Positions 41,778 to 50,108 of a stretch of 64,000 nucleotides of DNA are shown here, piece by piece. The notes beneath the pieces are model-generated. The model had not been told where the DNA came from, did no database searches, and saw only the letters and a program-made list of their open reading frames with translations. The stretch's first letter is position 1. Each line of letters opens with the position of its first letter. The stretch is from Pseudomonadota bacterium (GTDB lineage Bacteria; Pseudomonadota; Alphaproteobacteria; Rhizobiales; Beijerinckiaceae), in contig JAKAJL010000004.1 of assembly GCA_021813805.1 (NCBI GenBank), forward strand, positions 1 to 64,000. Direction: 5' to 3'. The position numbers and the translations under genes were made by a program.

Positions 41778-43081
41778 CCGCCAAGACGACAGCCTCGGGC
41801 GCGGCCTACGACGTTCAGGGCGATCGCGCCGATACGGAGCGCCGCGACGCCGCGATGCAGGCCTTCGTGCGCGATTTTGCGCGCACGGCGGCAATTCACA
41901 TGGAATCCTGCCTGCGCTGCGGCATGTGCGCCAACGCCTGCCATTTCTATGTCACGACCGGCGACCCGAAATATACGCCGATCAACAAGCTCAGGCCCTT
42001 CGAGCAGGCCTATCACCGCCATATCGGGCCCTTCGCGCCGATCTATCGGTTGTTCGGCCTGAAATCCAATGTCTCGATCGAGATGCTCCAGGAATGGGAG
42101 TCGCTGATCTACGACGGCTGCACCCTGTGCGGGCGCTGCACGCTGGCCTGCCCGATGGGCATCGACATTTCCGAACTGATCAAGGAGGCGCGGCACGGCA
42201 TGTACAAGGCCGGACTGGTGCCGGATCGCCTGGAGCTGATGGACCGCACCGCCAAGGCCTGGGGCAGCCCGGCCTCGCCCTCGGAAGATTTCGCCGACAT
42301 CATCCGCGACGCCGGCGAGGAGCACGGCGTGCCGATGAATATCGACCTGCCCAAGGCCGATTATGTCGTCACCGTCGCCCCGGCCGAATTGACCGAGCAC
42401 ACCAAGGCCCTGTCCGATGTCGCCAAGATCCTCAACAAGATCGGCGCGAGCTGGACCTATTCGACCGAGGGCTTCGAGGCCTCCAACATCGGCTATATCA
42501 ACGGCGACCTCCCGCTTCAGGAGAAGATGACCCGCAAGATCATCGACAACGCGATTCGCATTGGCGCGCATACCTTGATTCTGCCGGAATGCGGGCACGC
42601 CTATGGCGCGGCGCGCTGGGAGGCGGCGCGCTGGTATGGCAAGAAGCTGCCGCTGCGCATCATCCACATGACCGAATTCCTCGCCGAGTTGGTCACCTCT
42701 GGTCGGATCAAGCTGAAGAAGATGGGCGAGACCACCTGCTTCCACGATCCATGTCAGCTGGTGCGGCGTGGCGGCGTCACCGAGGCGCCCCGCGCGGTGC
42801 TCAAAGGTCTCGGCCTCGATCTCACGGAGTTCGAGGACCATGGCGAACTGGCGTGGTGCTGCGGCGGCGGCGGCGGCGTCGTCTCCAATGTCCGCGCCGA
42901 TCCGCTGCGCTTCAAGGCTTTCTCGATTAAGCGCAAGCAGGTGGAAGACGCCAAGACGCAGCATTTCGTCACCGCCTGCGGCCAGTGCCGAATCACTCTG
43001 ACGCTCGGCGCCAAGCACGACAAATGGGATCAGAAGGTCGAGAGCCTGCTGGAGCTCGTGGCCGACCATCTCGAAGACTGA
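41774..43081 (+). CDS. isp2: Isp2, HdrD/DsrK-like iron-sulfur protein
   Basis: A 435-residue cytoplasmic protein with two [4Fe-4S] motifs (CLRCGMCANACHFY near residue 52; CTLCGRCTLACPMGID near 116) and two CCG-type domains: a first with PECGHAYGAARWEA and a second with HDPCQLVRRGG, WCCGGGGG and ACGQCR. It is homologous to heterodisulfide-reductase subunit D and DsrK, and with Isp1 it forms the electron-transfer module of group 1e-like hydrogenases. Confidence 0.87.
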   Translation: MTAKTTASGAAYDVQGDRADTERRDAAMQAFVRDFARTAAIHMESCLRCGMCANACHFYVTTGDPKYTPINKLRPFEQAYHRHIGPFAPIYRLFGLKSNVSIEMLQEWESLIYDGCTLCGRCTLACPMGIDISELIKEARHGMYKAGLVPDRLELMDRTAKAWGSPASPSEDFADIIRDAGEEHGVPMNIDLPKADYVVTVAPAELTEHTKALSDVAKILNKIGASWTYSTEGFEASNIGYINGDLPLQEKMTRKIIDNAIRIGAHTLILPECGHAYGAARWEAARWYGKKLPLRIIHMTEFLAELVTSGRIKLKKMGETTCFHDPCQLVRRGGVTEAPRAVLKGLGLDLTEFEDHGELAWCCGGGGGVVSNVRADPLRFKAFSIKRKQVEDAKTQHFVTACGQCRITLTLGAKHDKWDQKVESLLELVADHLED

Positions 43082-43115
43082 CATCTGACGGAACACCCGT
43101 ACCGAGGAAAATGCG

Positions 43116-44864
43116 ATGAGCAACCGCATCGTCGTGGACCCGATCACCCGGATCGAAGGCCACCTGCGAATCGAAGCCGAACTGGGCGATGGCAATTCCA
43201 TCCGCCAGGCCTATTCCTCCGGCACCATGGTGCGCGGCATCGAGCTGATCCTGAAAGGGCGCGATCCGCGCGAGGCCTGGGCCTTCGCCCAGCGCATCTG
43301 CGGCGTCTGCACCCTGGTGCACGGCATCGCCTCGGTGCGGGCGGTGGAAAATGCCTTGGGCTATGACATTCCAGCCAACGCGCAGCTCATCCGCAACCTG
43401 ATGATCGCCGCGCAATATGTGCATGACCACGTCATGCATTTCTATCATCTGCACGCACTGGATTGGGTGGACGTCGTCTCGGCGCTCAAGGCCGATCCCA
43501 AGGCGACCTCTGCCTTAGCGCAGAGCATTTCCTCTTACGCCAAGTCGAGCCCCGGCTATTTCGCCGATGTCCAGAAGCGGCTCCAGAAATTCGTGGACAG
43601 CGGCCAGCTCGGCATTTTCGCCAATGGTTTCTGGGGCAATCCCGGCTACAAGCTGCCGCCCGAGGCCAATCTGATGGCGGTGGCCCATTATCTCGAAGCG
43701 CTCAACTGGCAGCGCACCGTCGTCCAGATCCACACGATCTTCGGCGGCAAGAACCCGCATCCCAATTTCCTGGTCGGCGGCGCGCCGTCGCCCATCAGCG
43801 CCGGGCCGGGCGAAGCCGGCAGCGGCAGCGCCTCGACCGCGGTGAATATCGTCACGCTCAACCAGGTGCGCAGCATCATCCACTCGATGCGCGAGTTCGT
43901 CGATCAGGTCTATGTGCCGGACACATTGGCGATCGCGGGATTCTACAAGGATTGGTTCGCGCGCGGCGAAGGCCTAGGCAATTTCATGACCTATGGCGAT
44001 TTCCCCGCCGACGGTCGCGCCAGAAGCAATAACATGCTCATCCCGGCTGGGGTGATCCTCAATCGCGATCTCTCCCATGTCGAGCCGATCGACCTGAACG
44101 ATCCAAAGCAGATCCAGGAATTCGCCGCCCATAGCTGGTACGATTATTCCGCCGGCAAGACGGCGGGGCTGCATCCCTATGACGGCGAGACCAATCTGAA
44201 CTATTCCGGTCCGCAGCCGCCTTTCGAGCAACTCGATGTCGAACATTCCTATTCCTGGCTCAAGTCGCCGCGCTGGCGCGGCAAGGCAGTCGAGGTCGGA
44301 CCGCTGGCGCGCGTTTTGATGCTCTATGCCAAGGGCCACGAACAGACGCGCGAACTCGCCGGCATGGCGCTGAAAAAGCTCGACCTGCCGCTGACCGCCA
44401 TGTTCTCGACGCTCGGCCGCACGGCCGCGCGCACGCTGGAATCCAAGATCATCGCCGACCAGATGGAAGGCTGGCTCGATGCGCTGATGGCCAATATCCG
44501 CAATGGAGACGTGGCGGTCCATAACGAAGCGCTGTGGGATCCCTCAACCTGGCCTTCGGAGGCGCGCGGCTTCGGCATTACCGAAGCGCCGCGCGGGGCG
44601 CTCGGGCACTGGATCGTCATCAAGAACGGCAAGATCGACAATTATCAAGCGGTGGTGCCGAGCACCTGGAACGCCGGGCCGCGCGACGCGACGGGACAGG
44701 CCGGCGCCTATGAGGCGGCGCTCCAGGACCGCCATTCCTTGGCCGTTCCGACCCAGCCGCTTGAAATCCAGCGCACCATCCATTCCTTCGACCCCTGCAT
44801 CGCCTGCGCGGTGCATGTGGTCGATCCGGATGGCCAGGAAATGTCCTCGATCCGGGTGGTTTGA
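43116..44864 (+). CDS. hynL: [NiFe]-hydrogenase large subunit, Isp-type (HynL)
   Basis: A 582-residue catalytic subunit. L1 motif RICGVCTLVHG (Cys62, Cys65) and L2 motif DPCIACAVH (Cys561, Cys564) provide the four nickel/iron thiolates. The 15 residues after His567 (starting VVDPDG) are the peptide expected to be removed by the maturation protease. The operon order small subunit-isp1-isp2-large subunit is the hallmark of the Thiocapsa HynSL type. No hyp maturation genes are in the window, so these must be elsewhere. Confidence 0.93.
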   Translation: MSNRIVVDPITRIEGHLRIEAELGDGNSIRQAYSSGTMVRGIELILKGRDPREAWAFAQRICGVCTLVHGIASVRAVENALGYDIPANAQLIRNLMIAAQYVHDHVMHFYHLHALDWVDVVSALKADPKATSALAQSISSYAKSSPGYFADVQKRLQKFVDSGQLGIFANGFWGNPGYKLPPEANLMAVAHYLEALNWQRTVVQIHTIFGGKNPHPNFLVGGAPSPISAGPGEAGSGSASTAVNIVTLNQVRSIIHSMREFVDQVYVPDTLAIAGFYKDWFARGEGLGNFMTYGDFPADGRARSNNMLIPAGVILNRDLSHVEPIDLNDPKQIQEFAAHSWYDYSAGKTAGLHPYDGETNLNYSGPQPPFEQLDVEHSYSWLKSPRWRGKAVEVGPLARVLMLYAKGHEQTRELAGMALKKLDLPLTAMFSTLGRTAARTLESKIIADQMEGWLDALMANIRNGDVAVHNEALWDPSTWPSEARGFGITEAPRGALGHWIVIKNGKIDNYQAVVPSTWNAGPRDATGQAGAYEAALQDRHSLAVPTQPLEIQRTIHSFDPCIACAVHVVDPDGQEMSSIRVV

Positions 44865-44879
44865 TCGGCGCCTCCGAAT

Positions 44880-44993
44880 CCCTCCTCCCTGTGGGGAGGG
44901 TAAGGGTGGGGGAGAAGCAAAATTGAATCGGGAGGCTCGCCCCCACCCCGGCGCCAACCCTCACCCCCGGCCCTCCTCACAAGGGGGAGGGAG
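44880..44993. repeat. Composite palindromic intergenic element
   Basis: It contains a perfect hairpin CCTCCC-TGTG-GGGAGG (44884-44899), a second CCCTCC/GGAGGG hairpin (44971-44991), and arms GGGTGGGGG (44904-44912) and CCCCCACCC (44940-44948) that pair with each other. The sequence type is like CT/GA-rich palindromic repeats dispersed between genes in many Hyphomicrobiales. It sits between convergent hynL and the ICMT-like gene and may also end transcription. Confidence 0.6.
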
Positions 44994-45013
44994 TTCGCCC
45001 CGGCGCGCGACGT

Positions 45014-45496
45014 CTAAAAAGGCTTTCTCAGCCAGCGCGGCGTTCGCGCCGCGAAGGTTGTCCATTCGTCGCCGAAGCGCAGGGCGAGATGCACTTCCTC
45101 GCGCCGGATCGCCAGCCGGTCCACAAGAAAGGCGGCGACAAGGGCCATGGGTAGGAACCACAGGGCGCTGAAGGCAAGGCCGATCCCGACCAGCAGAAAA
45201 GTGTTGCCGAGATAGATCGGGTTGCGGGTATAGGTGAAAGGGCCGTAAGTGATCAGCCGCCCGGCGCCGCGATTGGGCAGGATATTGGTGCGCGCGATTA
45301 GCATCACGCCCATGGCCCAGAAATCCAAGGCGAGCCCGAAGGCGATGAACACGTCGCCGCACAGCCTCGCCCAATCGGGGAGGAACTTTCCGGTCGGGAC
45401 GACAGTTTGCAGCAGATAAGCGACGCCGCCCGCCACGACGTAAAGAATCGGCGGCCAGGGAATCCAGTTGGGGCGTTTGGCGAAATCGATGGCCAA
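45014..45496 (-). CDS. Isoprenylcysteine carboxyl methyltransferase/PEMT-like membrane protein
   Basis: A 160-residue polytopic protein with the ICMT/PEMT signature LITYGPFTYTRNPIYLGNTF (SAM-binding RNPxY) and ending EEVHLALRFGDEWTTFAARTPRW. Bacterial members methylate unknown small or lipid substrates. The only start consistent with the frame is TTG, since a stop lies a few codons upstream and no ATG or GTG follows before conserved residues. Confidence 0.72.
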   Translation of the reverse strand: MAIDFAKRPNWIPWPPILYVVAGGVAYLLQTVVPTGKFLPDWARLCGDVFIAFGLALDFWAMGVMLIARTNILPNRGAGRLITYGPFTYTRNPIYLGNTFLLVGIGLAFSALWFLPMALVAAFLVDRLAIRREEVHLALRFGDEWTTFAARTPRWLRKPF

Positions 45497-45569
45497 GGGC
45501 TCACTCGTGGTGGTGGATCGCTCGCCGGATCATGCGCGTTCGCCAGCGATTGTCCAGTCCGCGAAGCTT

Positions 45570-46664
45570 TCAGGCTTCGTTCGGCGAAAAGTCGAAATCC
45601 AACTGTTCCGTCGTCGGCTCTTCCTCGAAAGCCGAAACTGTGACGCCGAGCAGCCGTATGCCTTTGGGAGGCGGGCAGAGCGGGGCGAGCAGCAAAAGGC
45701 TGCGCCGCAGCAGATCGGCGGCGGATGAGACCGTTTCCGGCCCGGTATGGGCGCGGGTGACCTGGTGGAAGTCCGCGTATTTGACCTTGACCGTCACGGT
45801 CCGGCCGCTCATCTGGTCGCGTTCGCAGGCGGCCCAGACCTTTTGCACGGTGGGCGCGATTTTCTCCCGCGCCGCGTCGAAGGTGAAAACATCCTCCGGA
45901 AAAGTGCTTTCCGCGCCGATCGATTTCCGCGCGCGGTCGGGGCGAACCGGGCGCTCGTCGATTCCGCGCGCGATGGCGTGAAAAAAACGCCCCGCCTTGC
46001 CGAAATGCCTTTCCAAAAAATCCGGCGCGCAGGTTTTTAGGTCCGCGCCTGCCTCGATGCCGAGGCGATGCATTTTCTCGGCTGTGGCCGGTCCGACGCC
46101 GTGAAATTTCTTCACCGGAAGCGATTCGACGAAGGCAGGCCCCATCTTGGGCGTGATCACGAATTGCCCATTCGGCTTGCGCTGGCCCGAGGCCATTTTG
46201 GCCAGGAATTTGTTGTAGGACACGCCGGCCGAGGCGGTGAGGCCAGTCTCGGAAAAAATCGCGGCGCGGATGTCTTGCGCCGCCGAGGCGGCGGTTTCGC
46301 CGGGCTTGAGAAAATCGGTCACGTCGAGATAAGCTTCATCCAGCGCCAGCGGCTCGATGATCGGTGTGCGGCGGGCGAAAATCTCCTTGATCTGCGAGGA
46401 AATGGCGCGATAGACATCGAAGCGCGGCGCCACGAAAACCAGTTCGGGACATTTGCGCAGCGCCGTCACCGAGGGCATGGCGGAATGGATGCCAAAGGCC
46501 CGCGCCTCATAGCTCGCCGCCGCCACCACGCCGCGCGCCCGCGCAAAACCGACCGCCACCGGCTTGCCGCGCAAGGCGGCATTGTCGCGCTGCTCGGCCG
46601 ACGCATAAAAGGCGTCCATGTCGATATGAATGATTTTTCGGAGCCGCGTGTCGCCGGCGGTCAC
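45570..46664 (-). CDS. dinB: DNA polymerase IV
   Basis: A 364-residue Y-family translesion polymerase. IIHIDMDAFYASAEQRDN carries the first catalytic Asp; LDEAYLDVTD carries the second acidic pair; then GVSYNKFLAKMASGQRKPNG and helix-hairpin-helix KKFHGVGPATAEKMHRLGI, with the little-finger domain after. The GTG start overlaps the trxC stop (GTGA). The last residues DFDFSPNEA lack a clear beta-clamp motif. Confidence 0.9.
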   Translation of the reverse strand: MTAGDTRLRKIIHIDMDAFYASAEQRDNAALRGKPVAVGFARARGVVAAASYEARAFGIHSAMPSVTALRKCPELVFVAPRFDVYRAISSQIKEIFARRTPIIEPLALDEAYLDVTDFLKPGETAASAAQDIRAAIFSETGLTASAGVSYNKFLAKMASGQRKPNGQFVITPKMGPAFVESLPVKKFHGVGPATAEKMHRLGIEAGADLKTCAPDFLERHFGKAGRFFHAIARGIDERPVRPDRARKSIGAESTFPEDVFTFDAAREKIAPTVQKVWAACERDQMSGRTVTVKVKYADFHQVTRAHTGPETVSSAADLLRRSLLLLAPLCPPPKGIRLLGVTVSAFEEEPTTEQLDFDFSPNEA

Positions 46665-47107
46665 GCCATGGCGCCGTGGCTCGTCACCCAGCGCACGATA
46701 TTATTGGCGTCGGTCGCGCCGGACTGCCGCGCGACTTCCTTGCCTTGGGCGATAATCACCAAAGTCGGAATGCCGCGAATGTTGAACCGCCCGGCGATAC
46801 GCGGGAACCTGTCGGTGTCCAGCTTGAGGAAACGCGCCGAAACCTCCATTTTCTTGGCGGCGGCGGTAAAATGCGGGCCCATGACTTTGCAGGGGCCGCA
46901 CCAGTCGGCCCAGAAATCGACGACGATCGGCAGGTTGGTGCGCTCGACGTGGCGGTCGAATTCGGCCTCGTCGTGAATCTCGATCACGCCGGGAAAGAGG
47001 GCCGAGCCGCAAGCGCCGCAATCGGGGCGCAGGCCGCCCTGAAGCTTTTCGCCGCTGGCGCGATTGACCTTGCCGCAATGCGGGCAAACCACATGAACCT
47101 CGTCCAC
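46661..47107 (-). CDS. trxC: Thioredoxin 2 (TrxC type)
   Basis: A 148-residue protein with an N-terminal zinc ribbon (Cys8, Cys11, Cys30, Cys33) and a thioredoxin domain with WCGPC (Cys70, Cys73) and the cis-Pro motif IRGIPTLVI. TrxC reduces disulfides, often under oxidative stress. It starts with GTG after GGAGG. Coupled to dinB by overlap. A TATATAT stretch lies upstream at about 47160. Confidence 0.9.
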   Translation of the reverse strand: MDEVHVVCPHCGKVNRASGEKLQGGLRPDCGACGSALFPGVIEIHDEAEFDRHVERTNLPIVVDFWADWCGPCKVMGPHFTAAAKKMEVSARFLKLDTDRFPRIAGRFNIRGIPTLVIIAQGKEVARQSGATDANNIVRWVTSHGAMA

Positions 47108-47209
47108 CTCTGGCCTCCATCGCCTGTCGCGGGGCGCCGAAAAATCGGCTCCGCTCGCGATATATATTCGCGCACGGCGATATGATCCATAGGCTGGCGG
47201 CGGCGGAGG

Positions 47210-47443
47210 TCAGGAATGGAGGTTTTCGGTCGTTTCCGCGGCCAGGCCCCTGCCGACTGCGCTGCAATCGTTTTCAGCCTTTCTGGCGTCGAGCGAAGCG
47301 CGGACCACATCGGCGAGCGGCGCGCCAATGAACTTCAGCCACTCGGCCTTCGCCAGGAGACCGCTCGCGTGTTCCGCGCATTTGCCGGCGCGATCACGCA
47401 AATGAGCGTGTCTTCTGGACTGGAAGTCGATAATTTCGGACAT
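47210..47443 (-). CDS. Small hypothetical protein
   Basis: A 77-residue helical protein (MSEIIDFQSRRHAHLRDRAG, then AEWLKFIGAPLADVVRASLD) with no family I recognise. Composition looks like a true soluble protein. It precedes trxC on the same strand by about 100 bp. Confidence 0.5.
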   Translation of the reverse strand: MSEIIDFQSRRHAHLRDRAGKCAEHASGLLAKAEWLKFIGAPLADVVRASLDARKAENDCSAVGRGLAAETTENLHS

Positions 47444-47572
47444 GATGTCGAACCTATTCGGGCCTCACAATTCCTGCGTATCCAGGAATGACTTTGGCGC
47501 CGGATTGGCAAAAGCTCCTTGATTCATGACAATGAAACGGCGCGCGAATCCTGCCCGCTTTCGGAGGACGGC

Positions 47573-48358
47573 ATGACGGAAAGTCCTTTTCTTCTTCGCC
47601 AGGACGACGAGGGCGTCGTCACGCTCATGCTGAATCGGCCGCAATCGCGAAACGGCCTGTCGCTCGGCATGCTTGGCGCATTGCGCGGCGCTCTGGCCGA
47701 AATCGCGGCGGAGCCTTCCGCGCGGGTCGTGATCTTAGCTGGCGCCGGGCCGGCTTTTTGCGCCGGCCATGACCTGAAGGAAATGCGCGCGCGCGATTAC
47801 GATCCCGCCTATGTTCAACAACTTTTCGCGCTGTGCGCCGAGGTCATGCAGATGATCGTGGCCCTGCCCAAGCCGGTGATCGCCCGCGTCCACGGCGTCG
47901 CCACGGCGGCGGGGGCGCAGCTCGTCGCCAGCGCCGATCTCGCCGTCGCCGCCGGGGACGCGCGCTTCGCCACGCCGGGCGTCCATATCGGCCTGTTCTG
48001 CTCGACGCCGATGGTGGCGCTGTCGCGCAATATGTCGGGCAAGCACGCGATGCAGATGTTGCTGACCGGCGACCTGATCGACGCGGAGACGGCCATGCGC
48101 TTCGGCCTGGTCAACGACATCGTTCCCGCCGCCGAACTGGAGGCGCGAACATTTGCCTTGGCCAGGAAAATCGCGTCGAAATCGCCGCTCACCCTGGCGA
48201 TCGGCAAAAAGGCCTTTTATCAGCAAGCTGAATTGCCTTTGGCGGAAGCCTATGCTTACGCCTGTGAAGTGATGGCGGAAAATATGAAAGCGCGCGACGC
48301 GCGGGAAGGGATCGGCGCTTTTCTCGATAAGCGCACGCCTTGCTGGAGCGGAGGCTGA
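47573..48358 (+). CDS. Enoyl-CoA hydratase/isomerase family protein
   Basis: A 261-residue crotonase. Oxyanion-hole and CoA motifs: AGAGPAFCAGHDLKEMR and IARVHGVATAAGAQLVASADL, with FATPGVHIGLFCSTPMVALS following. The catalytic Glu pair of classical hydratases is not obvious, and the sequence resembles the ECHDC3-like branch. The CoA-binding protein gene begins one base after the stop, so both are likely one operon. Confidence 0.83.
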   Translation: MTESPFLLRQDDEGVVTLMLNRPQSRNGLSLGMLGALRGALAEIAAEPSARVVILAGAGPAFCAGHDLKEMRARDYDPAYVQQLFALCAEVMQMIVALPKPVIARVHGVATAAGAQLVASADLAVAAGDARFATPGVHIGLFCSTPMVALSRNMSGKHAMQMLLTGDLIDAETAMRFGLVNDIVPAAELEARTFALARKIASKSPLTLAIGKKAFYQQAELPLAEAYAYACEVMAENMKARDAREGIGAFLDKRTPCWSGG

Positions 48359-48359
48359 C

Positions 48360-48779
48360 ATGTCGGAACGGAATTCAGACGAGATCATCGTCCGGATCTT
48401 GCGCGAAACCAAGACAATCGCGCTGATCGGCGCGAGCAAAAATCCCATGCGCCCCAGCCATTCGGTGATGCGTTATTTGCAAGGCCGCGGCTATCGGGTC
48501 ATCCCCGTCAATCCCGGCCTCGCCGGCCAGGTCCTGCTCGGCGAGAAAGTGCGCGCCAGCCTTTCCGAGATCGGCGAACCGGTGGACATGGTCGATATTT
48601 TCCGCCGCTCCGACGCCGTCCCCGCGATCGTGGACGACGCCATCGCCAAGGGCGCGAAAACGGTCTGGATGCAACTCGGCGTGCGCGACGAAGCGTCGGC
48701 GGCCAAGGCCGAAGCCGCGGGGCTCACGGTCATCTTGGAGCGCTGCCCGGCGATCGAAATTCCCCGGCTGGGGCTGTAG
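48360..48779 (+). CDS. CoA-binding domain protein (YccU type)
   Basis: A 139-residue Rossmann-fold protein: TIALIGASKNPMRPSHSVMRYLQGRG nucleotide-binding region, VIPVNPG, VDMVDIFRRSDAVP, VWMQLGV and ERCPAIE. This is the stand-alone CoA-binding domain as in YccU. Role unknown. Linked to the upstream enoyl-CoA hydratase. Confidence 0.83.
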   Translation: MSERNSDEIIVRILRETKTIALIGASKNPMRPSHSVMRYLQGRGYRVIPVNPGLAGQVLLGEKVRASLSEIGEPVDMVDIFRRSDAVPAIVDDAIAKGAKTVWMQLGVRDEASAAKAEAAGLTVILERCPAIEIPRLGL

Positions 48780-48801
48780 CCGGCGCTGCCGTGGCGAACA
48801 C

Positions 48802-49017
48802 TTACGCCTTTTTCAGAAAACAGGTCTTGAGGACCAGACCCTTCACCTTGTCGGTGCGGCCCTCGATTTCATCCGGGTCGTCGGTGAGATGGATGCCGCG
48901 AATCATCGTGCCGCGCTTGAGCACGGTGGACGATCCCTTGACCTTGAGATCCTTGATGACGGTGACATTATCGCCTTCGCTCAGAAGGGTTCCGTTCGAA
49001 TCGCGCGTCTCGGACAT
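48802..49017 (-). CDS. PhnA-domain protein (YjdM C-terminal type)
   Basis: A 71-residue protein equal to the C-terminal PhnA domain: DSNGTLLSEGDNVTVIKDLK, VKGSSTVLKRGTMIRGIHL and VKGLVLKTCFLKKA. The N-terminal zinc ribbon of full-length YjdM is missing, which is common in alphaproteobacteria. Despite its name, no phosphonate role is established. Confidence 0.85.
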   Translation of the reverse strand: MSETRDSNGTLLSEGDNVTVIKDLKVKGSSTVLKRGTMIRGIHLTDDPDEIEGRTDKVKGLVLKTCFLKKA

Positions 49018-49097
49018 GCAAATCTCCCTGTTGGCGCCGGGTTAGGCCGCCGTAAACGGAAAGTCCAGCGCCGGCGCCCTTTCGAGAGCCCACTCCA

Positions 49098-49541
49098 TCA
49101 AGCCTGGTTGCGCGTCAGCTTGAAAACCCGGTCGCTCATCGGCCGGCCGCTGTTGGCGTCGATCAGGATGGGGTCGGCCTCGAGTCCGGTTTCGCGGTTG
49201 ACGAGGCGGAAAATGCGGCCCTCCGGGGCGAAATGGCGGTTGCCCCAGGCCATCAAGGCGATCACCACCGGTTGGAAATCGCGTCCGCTGGCGGTGAGCA
49301 CATATTCGTCGCGCGGCGGGCGTTCGCTATAACGACGCCGCTCCATCAGGCCGGCTTCGACCAAGGCGCGCAGGCGCCGCGTCAGCATATTGGGCGCGAT
49401 GCCCAGGCCGCGCTGGAAATCGTCGAAACGTTTCACCCCGTTGAGCGCGTCGCGCAGGATCAGAATGCTCCACCATTCGCCGACCCGCTCAAGGCCGCGC
49501 GCGATGGGACATTGCATTTCTCCAAAACTCTTTCGCTTCAT
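49098..49541 (-). CDS. HxlR-family transcriptional regulator
   Basis: A 147-residue winged-helix protein. CPIARGLERVGEWWSILILRDALNGVKRF is the HxlR N-terminus with the conserved Cys, and the recognition region is LGIAPNMLTRRLRALVEAGL. It is divergent from the MaoC-like gene with 93 bp between them, so it probably controls that gene and itself. Confidence 0.85.
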   Translation of the reverse strand: MKRKSFGEMQCPIARGLERVGEWWSILILRDALNGVKRFDDFQRGLGIAPNMLTRRLRALVEAGLMERRRYSERPPRDEYVLTASGRDFQPVVIALMAWGNRHFAPEGRIFRLVNRETGLEADPILIDANSGRPMSDRVFKLTRNQA

Positions 49542-49634
49542 TTGAAATTTTGTGCGCTTGCCAAGTCATTGTTAAGGGCGGTAATTTAGCATGTCACTAT
49601 TATGATGCAAGTAACATCGCCAACGAGGTCGAAC

Positions 49635-50108
49635 ATGACCGACACGCTCGCCAGCCCGCCCCTCTTTCTCGAAGACCTTTATCTCGGCCAGCACTTTTCG
49701 AGCGGATCGCAGGAGGTGACGGCCGAGGCGATAAAAACCTTCGCCAAGGCATTCGACCCGCAGCCCTTTCACACCGACGAAGCCGCGGCCGAAAACACAT
49801 TTTTCGCCGGCCTCGCGGCCAGCGGCTGGCATGTCGCCGCGCTCACCATGAAGCTGCTGGTCGGCGAGCGCGCCTTCATCGCCAACGGGATCGTCGGCGC
49901 CGGCGGCGAGATTTCCTGGCCGCGCCCGACCCGGCCCGGCGACATTCTCAGCGTGGACAGCGAAGTGACCGAGATCGCGCCGTCGCGCTCGCGGCCCGAC
50001 CGCGGCATCGTGACCCTGCGCAGCGAAACCCGCAATCAGCGCGGCGAAATCGCGCAGGTCCTGACGTCAAAGCTGGTCGTGATGCGGCGCGTCGGCGGCC
50101 TCCCCTGA
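49635..50108 (+). CDS. MaoC-family dehydratase
   Basis: A 157-residue single hotdog protein with the R-hydratase-like motif FDPQPFHTDEAAAENTFF (catalytic Asp/His) and GEISWPRPTRPGDIL. It likely hydrates an enoyl-CoA-type substrate. The 5' end was set at the ATG giving MTDTLASPP. The last 42 bp overlap the convergent aas gene. Confidence 0.82.
   Translation: MTDTLASPPLFLEDLYLGQHFSSGSQEVTAEAIKTFAKAFDPQPFHTDEAAAENTFFAGLAASGWHVAALTMKLLVGERAFIANGIVGAGGEISWPRPTRPGDILSVDSEVTEIAPSRSRPDRGIVTLRSETRNQRGEIAQVLTSKLVVMRRVGGLP

Noticed and set aside
47519-47532. FNR-like box TTGATtcatGACAA before the enoyl-CoA hydratase
   Set aside because: Matches 8 of 10 positions, but no -10 hexamer occurs at the required distance; boxes of this quality are expected many times by chance in 64 kb.
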